64,000 nucleotides of DNA, from positions 372,001 through 436,000 of the forward strand of contig CAVWHY010000012.1 in assembly GCA_963754955.1 (NCBI GenBank). The letters run 5' to 3'. A program made the translations under genes and the position numbers. Below, one piece after another: positions 1 to 13,822 of this stretch; within the stretch, counting starts at the first letter, position 1; every line of letters starts with the position of its first letter. The DNA is from CAVQJU01 sp963754955. Lineage in GTDB: Bacteria; Acidobacteriota; Vicinamibacteria; Vicinamibacterales; CAVVIG01. Below the pieces are notes generated by a model. That model made no database searches, was not told the DNA's origin, and was given only the letters and a program-made list of their open reading frames with translations.

Positions 1-2073
<2,073 letters not shown>

Positions 2074-2096
2074 AATAGTCCCGGAAAGGATTTGAG

Positions 2097-3587
2097 TTGT
2101 CCCATCACGAACGTTTGAACATCGCCGTTTTCATCGACTTCGACAATATCGAAATCGGCGTCAGAACGACCCTCAGCCAGCAGTTCGACGTCGGCACCGT
2201 CCTCGAGGCGATCAAGGAGCGCGGCGAAATCGTCAGCAAGATCGCCTACTCGGACTGGACGCGCGCCGGCGACTACAGCCGCCACCTGACGCAGCACGCC
2301 ATCCGCCTCGTCCAGCGCAACCTGACGCCGGGCGGAGACAAGAACGGCGCCGACATCAACATGGCGCTCGACGCCCTCGAGATGGCGTTCACGCACCAGC
2401 ACATCAACGCGTACGTCATCGTCGGCGGCGACAGCGACTTCCTGTCGCTCGTCGAGAAGCTGAAGCAGTACGACAAGAAGGTCTTCGTCGTCGGCGGCCG
2501 CGCGTTCACGAGCATCATCCTGCAGAAGAACTGCCACGAGTTCATCGCGTACGAGAACCTGTCGGGCGTGCGCCGGGCGGCCAGCGCCGCCGCGAGCGGG
2601 ACAGCCAACAAGGGCGGCCGGCCCGCGACGCCCATCGCCGTGTCGCCCATGGCGCAGGCGTATCCGATCGTGCGGCGGGCCCTCAAGATCCTCGCCGACC
2701 GCGAGGTCTCGCCGCAGACCGGCCTGCTCAAGAGCACCCTGCTGCAGCTGGACTCGACGTTCTCGGAGCGCAACTACGGCGCGTCGTCGTTTCTGGATTT
2801 CGCCGAGAAGCTGGCGCACGCGGGCCTGGTGCACCTGAAGACGTCGGGCCGCAGCGTGATGGTGGAGCTGAACCCGCAGTTCGAGGAGGGCGAGCGTCCG
2901 GCGCCAGCAGCCCCGGGAGACGATGCAGCAGCCGCCACCGTCGGCGTCGTTGCCCAGCCGGCCCCGCCGACGTCGGAGCTGCCGCAAGGCGGTCCGCAGC
3001 AGACGCCGGCGCCCGCGGCGACCGAATCGGCCGCCGATGGCGTCAAGTTCGTCGGCGACGTGCTGCAGAAGGCCACCAGCGCCCGGTGGCCGATGTACAT
3101 CCGCAACGTGAAGCAGTTGCTGCGCGCGGCCGACAGCAGCTTCGACGAGCGCCGGTACGGCTTTGGCGGGTTGATGGATCTGCTGCGCGCCTGCCAGCGC
3201 GAGAGCCTGATGCGTCTCGAACGCGATCGCCGCGGCGGCCTGCGCGTGTTCCCGGGCGCTGCCCTGCAGCGTCCCGTCGACGTCCACGCGCCCCAGGCCA
3301 CCGAAACCGCTCAGCGCGACGAGGCGCCGATGGATGGCGACGACAGCGCGGGGCAGCCGTTCGAGCCGGTCGAAACCGAGCCTGTCGGAGATCAACGGAA
3401 ACGTGATCGACACGACCGCCGAACTGCTCGGCCGGGCGAAGCCGCGGAGGCCGCGCGCCAAGGCGCCCGCACCCGTCGCGACGCGAAAGGCCGGCCGCAG
3501 CGCCGGGACGGCAGGCCCGCGTAAACCTGCTGCGCGCCGCGCGCGGTCGAAGAAAGCCGCGGCCGACCCGGGCGACGACAACAGCTG

Positions 3588-3588
<1 letters not shown>
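2097..3588 (+). CDS. NYN-domain RNase-like protein with two OST-HTH/LOTUS domains (C-terminal frameshift)
   Basis: Residues 7-155 form a NYN (LabA/DUF88, PIN-like) domain with the acidic residues FIDFDNIE, DINMALDALE and GGDSDF typical of metal-dependent ribonucleases. Two OST-HTH/LOTUS RNA-binding modules follow (about 190-265 and 320-390), separated by a Pro/Ala linker. The TTG start at 2097 is set by GGAAAGGA at 2083-2090. In the original frame a stop comes at 3524, but from about 3370-3395 the codons with high GC at position 3 lie in the next frame. That frame encodes a Lys/Ala/Pro-rich tail ending at TGA 3586-3588, overlapping the parE ATG. I take this as one gene with an indel near 3380. 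It probably acts on RNA; the substrate is unknown. The position between two topoisomerase subunits is unusual. Confidence 0.8.
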
Positions 3589-5501
<1,913 letters not shown>

Positions 5502-5507
5502 GTGTAG

Positions 5508-5527
5508 CGTCCGGCTTCAGCCGGACG
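5508..5527. terminator. 8-bp hairpin between convergent genes
   Basis: CGTCCGGC (5508-5515), loop TTCA, GCCGGACG (5520-5527): a perfect stem between the convergent parE and aminotransferase genes. There is no T-tract, so it is either a weak bidirectional terminator or a copy of a short dispersed hairpin of the form 'CCGGCTTCAGCCGG'. A related GGGCTTCAGCCC form occurs at 57170-57182. Confidence 0.5.
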
Positions 5528-6703
5528 TCACCCGCAAATCGCGCGCAGGCCGGTCACGAGACGGCCGATGCCCTCCGCGACGGTCTCCCGCTGCAGCGCG
5601 CCGAACGCCACCCTGAAGTAGCAGCCGTCCGTCATGCCGAACGCCGACCCGGGCGTCACGGCGACCTTGTGCTCGCGGATCAGCCGCTCGGTGAGCGTCA
5701 TCGCGTCGAGGTCCGTGGCGATGCGGGGGAAGCAGTACATCGCGCCTTCAGCCGGCGGCACGTCGCACACAGGGCCGAGCGTACCCAGCGCGTCCAGGAC
5801 GATCTCGCGAATGGTGGCCAGCTCGCGAACGTGGGGATCGCAATACGGCCGCCCCACTTCCAACGCCGCGAGAGCTGCGCGCTCGGCCGCCACGGTCGGG
5901 CAGATCAGGATCGTGTCCTGAATCTTCAGCATCGCCGGCGTGAGGTCGTCCGGGTAGACCGCGTATCCGATCCGCCAGCCGGCCATGCCATACGCTTTCG
6001 ACAGCGAGTAGATCGAGATGGTGTGCGCGGCGGCTCCCGGCAGCGACGCGGGCGACAGATGCCGCGCCGATCCGTACGTGAAGTACTCGTACGTTTCGTC
6101 GGAGATGTGGTACAGCCCGCGATCCCGGCACAGGTTGTTCACCTCGCGCAGCAGCGCCGCGGGGAACACGGCGCCCGTGGGATTGTTCGGCGAGATCGTG
6201 ACGATCGCGCGCGTGCGGTTCGTGATGGCGGCGCTAATCGCGTCGAGATCCGGCCGGTAGTCGGCATCGGTCGGGACCGCGACGCTCCGGCATCCGGCCA
6301 TCTGGATCGCCATCTCGTGATTGAAATAGAACGGCACGGGCAGGATGATCTCGTCGCCGGGTTCGGAAATCGCGAGCACGGCGTGCATGAACGCCATGTT
6401 CGCGCCGGCGGTGACCATGATGGCGCCGCCATTCGAGACGTCGATGCCGTTCTCGGCGGCCAGCTTCGCGGCAATCCGCTTCACGAGATCCGGATGTCCC
6501 GTGCCGCCGGAATACTCATGCGTGGCCGGATCGGTGAGCGCCTGCCGTACTGCCTCGGCCGCCTCGGGCGGCGGGCCGTAATGGACGATGCCCTGCCCCA
6601 GCGAGATCGTCCCCGGCACCTGCCGGATGATGTCGCTGACCACCGGAATTATCGGCGCCTGGACGCCGTCCATCCTCGTCGCGGAGCGAACGCTGTTCTG
6701 CAT
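5528..6703 (-). CDS. Class I/II PLP-dependent aminotransferase
   Basis: A 391-residue fold-type I aminotransferase, probably acting on an aromatic or aspartate-type amino acid. Visible: SLGQGIVHYGPPPEA near the N-terminus, glycine-rich VTAGANMAF for cofactor phosphate, SPNNPTGAVFP with the PLP-binding Asn, SDETYEYFTYG with the PLP-binding Asp, and SLSKAYGMAGWRIGY with the Schiff-base Lys. A substrate carboxylate-binding Arg is present near the C-terminus (YFRVAFG). It is convergent with parE and its start lies about 40 bp from the divergent asparaginase gene. Exact substrate cannot be assigned from sequence. Confidence 0.88.
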   Translation of the reverse strand: MQNSVRSATRMDGVQAPIIPVVSDIIRQVPGTISLGQGIVHYGPPPEAAEAVRQALTDPATHEYSGGTGHPDLVKRIAAKLAAENGIDVSNGGAIMVTAGANMAFMHAVLAISEPGDEIILPVPFYFNHEMAIQMAGCRSVAVPTDADYRPDLDAISAAITNRTRAIVTISPNNPTGAVFPAALLREVNNLCRDRGLYHISDETYEYFTYGSARHLSPASLPGAAAHTISIYSLSKAYGMAGWRIGYAVYPDDLTPAMLKIQDTILICPTVAAERAALAALEVGRPYCDPHVRELATIREIVLDALGTLGPVCDVPPAEGAMYCFPRIATDLDAMTLTERLIREHKVAVTPGSAFGMTDGCYFRVAFGALQRETVAEGIGRLVTGLRAICG

Positions 6704-6743
6704 GGCGTGAATCGTGACCTATTCTATGGGCTCGAGGTTCAAG

Positions 6744-7241
6744 ATGGAACCCATTCGCCTCCTCGTGACCGGCGGCACGTTCGACAAACAGTACAACGAG
6801 CTGACCGGCGCGCTGTCGTTCGGTGAAACGCACCTCGTCGAGATGCTGAGGCTCGGACGCTGCCGCCTCGACGTGTCGATTCAGAAGTTGATGATGATCG
6901 ACAGCCTCGATATGACGGGCGCGGACCGCGCGCGGATTGTCGAGGCATGCCGCCAGGCTGGGGAAGCGCGGCTCGTGATCACGCACGGAACGGACACGAT
7001 GGTGGAGACCGCGCGAGCCCTGGCCGACGCCCTTCCACCGGCGCTAGCGAAGACCGTCGTCCTGACCGGCGCGATGGTGCCGTACGCCTTCGGCAGCTCG
7101 GACGGGCTGTTCAACCTGGGTAGCGCGCTCAGCTTCGCGCAGGTGCTTCCCGCCGGCGTGTATATCGCCATGAACGGCCTGCAGTTTTCGTGGGACCGCG
7201 TGCGCAAGAACCGCGAGACAGGCGTGTTCGAACCTACGTAG
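6744..7241 (+). CDS. Short asparaginase-like protein (N-terminal domain only)
   Basis: About 165 residues carrying both threonine motifs of type I/II L-asparaginases: VTGGTFDK near the N-terminus and ITHGTDTMVETA around residue 80, followed by LTGAMVPYAFGSSDG. Full asparaginases are about 330 residues with a second domain; this one stops after the N-terminal Rossmann-like domain, as in a known family of short asparaginase-domain proteins. ATG 6744 is chosen because GAGG lies at 6734-6737; an in-frame ATG exists further upstream. The stop overlaps the end of the convergent GNAT gene by 8 bp. It may hydrolyse Asn/Gln or a related amide; activity is unproven. Confidence 0.75.
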   Translation: MEPIRLLVTGGTFDKQYNELTGALSFGETHLVEMLRLGRCRLDVSIQKLMMIDSLDMTGADRARIVEACRQAGEARLVITHGTDTMVETARALADALPPALAKTVVLTGAMVPYAFGSSDGLFNLGSALSFAQVLPAGVYIAMNGLQFSWDRVRKNRETGVFEPT

Positions 7242-7829
7242 TCACCTGCACCACCGTCTTCGCGCTGCGGTGCGTGCCGAGCACTTCGGAGTGCAGCTTC
7301 TTGCTCAGATACACCTTCGACTCGGCGTTGTCGGCCGCATTCCGTTCGTACTTGACGACTTCGAAGCGCAGGTGGTCGAGCGTGCCGCGCATCTCGTAGA
7401 AGCGGTTCTTCGTCTTGACGACGATCTCGTCGAACCCCTGCTCGACTGCCCAGACTTCCTGCTGCTCGGTGAGCGCGCGGAAATGCCCCTGGCCGCGCCA
7501 GTCGCGCCGGGTGCCGCCGATCCACGTGTAGAGCACCTTCCGGCCGTCGAACTGCACGTGATCGCGCAGACGGTCCACGAGGTCGTTGAGCTTCGGCTCG
7601 GTCTCGGGTGACTGTATTTCGTGCGCCACCTTGAACGACACGGGCACCACCGTCCCACTGTCGTCGCCGAGCGGCGCGTTCGCGAGCAGGATGAGATGGC
7701 CGCGGCCGGACAGCCGGCGGACGATCTCCGCGGCGGTCTTCTTGCGGGGGAACTCGCCGAAGAACTCTTCGATGTACTGGATTTCGAGGGCGCCCTGTTC
7801 GAGGTCGTACTGTGTGATGTGATATTCCA

Positions 7830-7830
<1 letters not shown>
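7234..7830 (-). CDS. GNAT-family N-acetyltransferase
   Basis: 198 residues. The C-terminal part has the acetyl-CoA pattern WRGQGHFRALTEQQ with a following WAVEQGFDEIVVKTKNRFYEM, typical of GNAT enzymes. The N-terminal part (EFFGEFPRKKTAAEIV, HLILLANAP) matches acetyltransferases found near aminoacyl-tRNA synthetase genes. ATG at 7830-7828 overlaps the stop of glnS (TGATG), so it is translated from the glnS transcript. Substrate unknown. Confidence 0.78.
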
Positions 7831-9554
<1,724 letters not shown>

Positions 9555-9634
9555 CTAGGGCAGGTTCAATATTCTATAAGAACCGGCCCGATTGCATGAA
9601 TCCGCCGGTCTGTGCGGTCGGGAGGGCTCGCCAG

Positions 9635-12172
9635 TCAGGCGTTCAGCCAGTACGCGAGCTTGACGAGGAACACGTTGTGCGGAGGCACGCCGAAGATGCC
9701 GCGGGCGTCACGGCCGAGCCGGAACCCGCCGGCTCCGAGGTCGCTCTGGCGCGCCTGCTGCCAGACAACGAACAGGGTCGAACCGGGCCGGTATTCCCAC
9801 CGGAGCACGTTCGTCGTCCGGAATGATTTCACGTTGAAGTCGGGGATGCCGTTGTCGGCGTAGTTGTAGTCGAACGGGGCGTACCGGTTCGCGTAGTCCG
9901 GATTGCGGCCGTCCACCAGCTCGTGAAACGCCCGGTAGTCGCCTCCGGACACGAACGGCTCGCCATACAGTTGCAGCGACAGGGTTGGCGACAGCGTGTA
10001 GTTGAGACGACCGGTCAACGACGCCGTCGTCTGATCGAGGCGGGCGAAGACGTAGTGGGTATTCGGTTCCACGAGGTTCTTGACCCACTGCGAATCCACG
10101 ACGCTGCGGTTGAACCGCGCGCCGACGGAAAACAGGACCGCCGGCACCGGCCGGACGATGACTTCCGGCGTGAGCTCGGCCCACGAGCTCCCCTGCGCGT
10201 CGCCGCCGACGTCGCCGCTCAGGTTCGCGGAGACCTGCCGCCGGTTGTCGGAGTTCATCCACGCCCAGGCCTCGTGCGTGGGGTTCGCATAGGCGCCCGG
10301 CCCGCCGCGCGATGCGCGGTCGTCGAAGCCGAGGCCATTCGCGTTGAATCCCCCGCCGACAACCCAGTTGCTGCGCCACGTCAGGTTCCCGTTGACGTTG
10401 AACCCGCCGAACAGCCGGTCGCCGTCGTAGTTCCAGGCGGCCCACTGGTTGAAGTTGATCGCACGGCTGCGGAACCAGCCCGACGGCCGGTTGTCGCGCA
10501 GCTGCAGCCAGTTGCCCATCCGGCGGAAATCTGCTCGTCGCAGGAATCCGAGATCGTTGGTCTCGAACCCGGGCGACCTCGCGTAGAAGTACGAATTCGA
10601 GCGCACGAACTCGCCGCCGATCTTGTTGAAGGCGACCGCGGCCGCGTACCCGCCGAGTGACGTACGGGTGACGTCGAGGCTCGAGTTGACCAGGTCGGGC
10701 CGCTGAAACAGGTGGCGGCTGTCCGTCTGGATGATCGTCAGCGCGGCCGGCGTTCCGCTGACGCGGCTGCCTTCGAAGAACCCGGTGACGCTGTAGCGGC
10801 GGGCCAACCGCCAGTCGAAGTCCGCGCCGCCCGCCAACGCGTGATCGGGCAGCGACGCCTGACTGTTCTCGCCGCGGTTGACGGTCGTGGCAATGGCGCC
10901 CACGTACGACTGGTTCGGGAATTCGCGACGTACGCGCGCCACCGAATAATTGGTGGGCGGTTCCACCAGCAGGCGCGACGCACCGCCGAGGGGTCCGGGG
11001 ACAAACACGTCGGCGAACTCCTCCTGCGTCACGGCGTGCACGACGCCGATCGAATAACGTCCGATCCGGCCGGTCAGCTTTGCCGCGCCGAGGATCGTGG
11101 TCTGCGCCGGCATGTCGGTGTAGATCACGGGATCCGCCGGCAGCGTGAGTGTGGCGTGGGGCGAGCGGCCGATGCGCCGCGAGTAGAACAGGTTGTTGCA
11201 ACCGTCGTAACAGTCGGCATCGAACCGGAAATTGCCCGACCCCTCCACGAAGAACGGCCGCCGCTCGTTGAAAAACGTTTCGAACGCCGACAGGTTGACT
11301 GTCGCGGGGTCGGCCTCGACCTGCCCGAAATCCGGGTTCAGGCTCGCGGTGAGCGTCAGCCCCGGTGTCAGCGCGTACTTCATGTCCACGCCGAACGAGG
11401 TCCCGGCCGATGCCGAATCGATGAGCGGGTTGCCGCTCGCGGGCTGACGCGTCAGGCTGGCGACGGTGTACGGCGTGAGCTCCAGCCGCTTCGCCGCCCG
11501 GCCGGTCGTCACCCCGGCCAGCTCGCCGAATGACGACACATAACCGTTCGCGCTTCGCGCCAGCAGCGGCCATGTCGACGTCGCACGCAGCCGGCCGACA
11601 TCGCGGACCACGGCGAAGCCGAACGTGTTCGTGTCCGACGGCGTGAACCGCAGCTGCGAAAACGGAATCCTGAATTCCGCCAGCCAGCCCTGCGAGTCGC
11701 GCGACACCGTCACGTCCCAGACCGCATCCCAGCTGATGTCGCTGTTGGAATCGTTGAACCAGTAGCGGTCCTGCTTCACACCGTCCGGGTTGACCGCAAA
11801 CTCGTACGCCGTGCGGCGGTCGTGGTACGAGTCCACCAGGATGCGAATCCAATCGCACGGCGACTCGTCGTCTCGGCGCGTGAGGTACGTGACGATCTTG
11901 TCCGGCTCCGTGTCGAACGCCCGCACCTGGACGAACAACGTGACGTCGTCGTACGCGACGCGGAACTCGGTTGACTGCGCAGGCTCGGCGCCTTCCTGCG
12001 GCTCGCGCTCGACGAATCCTCGGACCGCGGGCACGGTTTGCCACACGGCTTCCGCCAGGCTTCGCCCCGCCCCCACCGCCGTGACGCGAACGGCCTCGGT
12101 GCTCGGAGCGGCTGCCCACGCCGGCGCCGCACACGCCAGGACGCCGGCGAGCGCGGCAACCTTCAGGAGCAC
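9635..12172 (-). CDS. DUF5916 outer-membrane beta-barrel protein with CBM9-like N-terminal domain
   Basis: 845 residues with a clear signal peptide ending at APAWA (about residue 21). Residues about 30-230 form a carbohydrate-binding family 9-like beta-sandwich (DSYHDRRTAYEFAVNPDG, WDAVWDVTVSRDSQGW, AEFRIPFSQLRF). The rest is a DUF5916 domain with alternating aromatic beta-strands, including FETFFNERRPFFVEGSGNF and LFYSRRIGR, which are hallmarks of the family. It is predicted to be an outer-membrane barrel. The ligand or transported substrate is unknown. A gap of 80 bp separates it from glnS. Confidence 0.85.
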   Translation of the reverse strand: MLLKVAALAGVLACAAPAWAAAPSTEAVRVTAVGAGRSLAEAVWQTVPAVRGFVEREPQEGAEPAQSTEFRVAYDDVTLFVQVRAFDTEPDKIVTYLTRRDDESPCDWIRILVDSYHDRRTAYEFAVNPDGVKQDRYWFNDSNSDISWDAVWDVTVSRDSQGWLAEFRIPFSQLRFTPSDTNTFGFAVVRDVGRLRATSTWPLLARSANGYVSSFGELAGVTTGRAAKRLELTPYTVASLTRQPASGNPLIDSASAGTSFGVDMKYALTPGLTLTASLNPDFGQVEADPATVNLSAFETFFNERRPFFVEGSGNFRFDADCYDGCNNLFYSRRIGRSPHATLTLPADPVIYTDMPAQTTILGAAKLTGRIGRYSIGVVHAVTQEEFADVFVPGPLGGASRLLVEPPTNYSVARVRREFPNQSYVGAIATTVNRGENSQASLPDHALAGGADFDWRLARRYSVTGFFEGSRVSGTPAALTIIQTDSRHLFQRPDLVNSSLDVTRTSLGGYAAAVAFNKIGGEFVRSNSYFYARSPGFETNDLGFLRRADFRRMGNWLQLRDNRPSGWFRSRAINFNQWAAWNYDGDRLFGGFNVNGNLTWRSNWVVGGGFNANGLGFDDRASRGGPGAYANPTHEAWAWMNSDNRRQVSANLSGDVGGDAQGSSWAELTPEVIVRPVPAVLFSVGARFNRSVVDSQWVKNLVEPNTHYVFARLDQTTASLTGRLNYTLSPTLSLQLYGEPFVSGGDYRAFHELVDGRNPDYANRYAPFDYNYADNGIPDFNVKSFRTTNVLRWEYRPGSTLFVVWQQARQSDLGAGGFRLGRDARGIFGVPPHNVFLVKLAYWLNA

Positions 12173-12235
12173 GGCAGGTTAGACGGCGAATACCGGGACA
12201 TGGTTGTGTGCGGGCGACGTATTCTTACCAGCAGG

Positions 12236-13093
12236 ATGGCGCATACGACCCTGGTTGATTCCGCGACCGTTGCTGCCCACCTCGAGGACCCGCGCTGGGC
12301 AGTGGTCGATTGCCGGTTCATGTTAACGGATGCCGGCTGGGGAGCACGCGAGTACCTCGCCCATCACATTCCGGGGGCAGTCTACGCCCACCTCGAGACT
12401 GACCTCTCCGGCCCGGTGTCGGGACAGAACGGCCGCCATCCGCTGCCGGATCCCGCGACGCTCGTGCGGACGCTCGGCAGGTTCGGCATCGCGTCCGGCG
12501 TACAGGTCGTGGCCTACGACCAGGACAACGGCATGTTCGCCAGCCGGCTGTGGTGGCTGCTCCGCTGGATGGGCCACCACGATGTGGCCGTCCTCGACGG
12601 CGGGTTCGCGCGATGGATCGCCGACCAGAGGCCGACCACGGCCGGCCGGGAAACGCGGCCCGCGAGAGCATTCGCCGGTTCGCCGCGCGCGGACATGGTG
12701 GCCGGAGTGGAGGAAGTCGCGCGCCTGTCCGCTCAGGGGGCCGCGGGAGCGGCTCGCCTCGTCGATGCGCGGGCGCCCGAACGCTATCGCGGCGAAGTCG
12801 AGCCGATCGACCGTGTACCCGGGCACATCCCCGGTGCGATCAACGACCACTTCATGCAGAACGTGGACGAACGCGGGATGTTCCGTTCGCCGGATGCCCT
12901 GCGCATGCGGCTGACCGGCGCTCTGGCCGGCGCACGGCCGGACGACGCTATCTTCTACTGCGGCTCGGGCGTCACAGCGTGCCACAGCCTGCTCGCCCTC
13001 GACGTGGCCGGGCTGCCCGGCGCCAGGCTATATCCGGGCTCGTGGAGCGAGTGGTCGAGCGATCCGTCGCGGCCGGTCGAACCCCGGCGCTGA
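12236..13093 (+). CDS. Thiosulfate/3-mercaptopyruvate sulfurtransferase (two rhodanese domains)
   Basis: 285 residues, tandem rhodanese domains. The N-terminal domain (about 1-140) lacks the catalytic Cys (VVAYDQDNGMFASRLWW), as is usual. The C-terminal domain has the active-site loop YCGSGVTACHSLLAL; CGSGVTA is the 3-mercaptopyruvate sulfurtransferase type. Substrate-binding residues DARAPERYRGEVEPID and PGHIPGAIN are present. ATG 12236 starts the recognisable homology; the Shine-Dalgarno is weak. Divergent from the DUF5916 gene with 63 bp between starts. It is likely cytoplasmic and involved in sulfur transfer or cyanide/thiol handling. Confidence 0.9.
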   Translation: MAHTTLVDSATVAAHLEDPRWAVVDCRFMLTDAGWGAREYLAHHIPGAVYAHLETDLSGPVSGQNGRHPLPDPATLVRTLGRFGIASGVQVVAYDQDNGMFASRLWWLLRWMGHHDVAVLDGGFARWIADQRPTTAGRETRPARAFAGSPRADMVAGVEEVARLSAQGAAGAARLVDARAPERYRGEVEPIDRVPGHIPGAINDHFMQNVDERGMFRSPDALRMRLTGALAGARPDDAIFYCGSGVTACHSLLALDVAGLPGARLYPGSWSEWSSDPSRPVEPRR

Positions 13094-13103
13094 AGTACAA
13101 AAA

Positions 13104-13135
13104 ACGGGCCGGCCACGTGATGGTGGCCGGCCCGT
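13104..13135 (-). terminator. Rho-independent terminator for the minus-strand GNAT gene
   Basis: Perfect 13-bp stem: ACGGGCCGGCCAC (13104-13116) and GTGGCCGGCCCGT (13123-13135) with loop GTGATG. The run of six A at 13099-13104 becomes a T-tract on the minus strand, so this terminates transcription from the gene ending at 13154. It lies between convergent genes and may also slow plus-strand readthrough from the sulfurtransferase. Confidence 0.88.
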
Positions 13136-13153
13136 CGGTGACGCGAGAGTGAG

Positions 13154-13820
13154 TTAGTGCACGAGCGCGCGATAGCTCCGGACATCCGCCCGGGGGCTCT
13201 CACGCCAATCCGAGTCGAGAATCGAGAACAACACCTGGTCGTAGGTGCGGCCGTTCTTCGCGAACGACTTGCGCAGGATGGCCTCCTGGACGGCTCCCAT
13301 CTTGATGAGCGCGCCGTTGCCGCGGCCGTTCTGCACCGCCGCGCGTGCCTCGAGTCGGCGCACGTTCAGCGTGTCGAACGCGAACTCGAGCAGCATCCCG
13401 GCGCCTTCCTGGAACACGCCCGTGCCCCAGAACGCCGACCCGATGGCGAAGCCCCATTCGGCGGTCTCGAATCCAGCGTCGCTTGCGCGAACCTGGAAGA
13501 TCCCGATCGCCGTGTCGAAGCTCTTGAGCGTCACGGCGAAGCACGCGTAGGCGCCCACCGTCCGCTGCCGCAGGGTCCACTCGATGAACTTCTCGAAACC
13601 TTCCACCGACGAGGGCGGCGGCGAAATGAACCGCGCGACTTCCTCGGTGGTCAGCAGTGCGAAGAGCGAGGTCGCATCTGTCGGTGCGCAGTTCCCGCAG
13701 CGTGACCCAACCACCGGTCAGCACCGGGAGCCCGCTCCGCCAATCGCTGCTGGTGACTTCAGCTGTCTCGACCACGCGCAACTCGGCCGTCAGACTTTCG
13801 CGATAAGGCATGTTTTCCAT
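13154..13820 (-). CDS. RimJ/RimL-type GNAT acetyltransferase (one frameshift)
   Basis: Two overlapping reading frames make one protein: MENMPYRES... to GGWVTLRELRTD in the first frame, then DATSLFALLTTEEV...SYRALVH to the end. Removing the T at 13679 joins them. The product (about 220 residues) resembles ribosomal-protein acetyltransferases: LLTTEEVARFISPP, FETAEWGFAIGSAFWGTGVFQEG (acetyl-CoA loop), LNVRRLEARAAVQNGRGNGALIKMGAVQEAILRKSF. ATG at 13820 follows a possible stop of the protease gene by 2 nt. Substrate unknown. Confidence 0.78.
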
Positions 13821-13822
13821 GG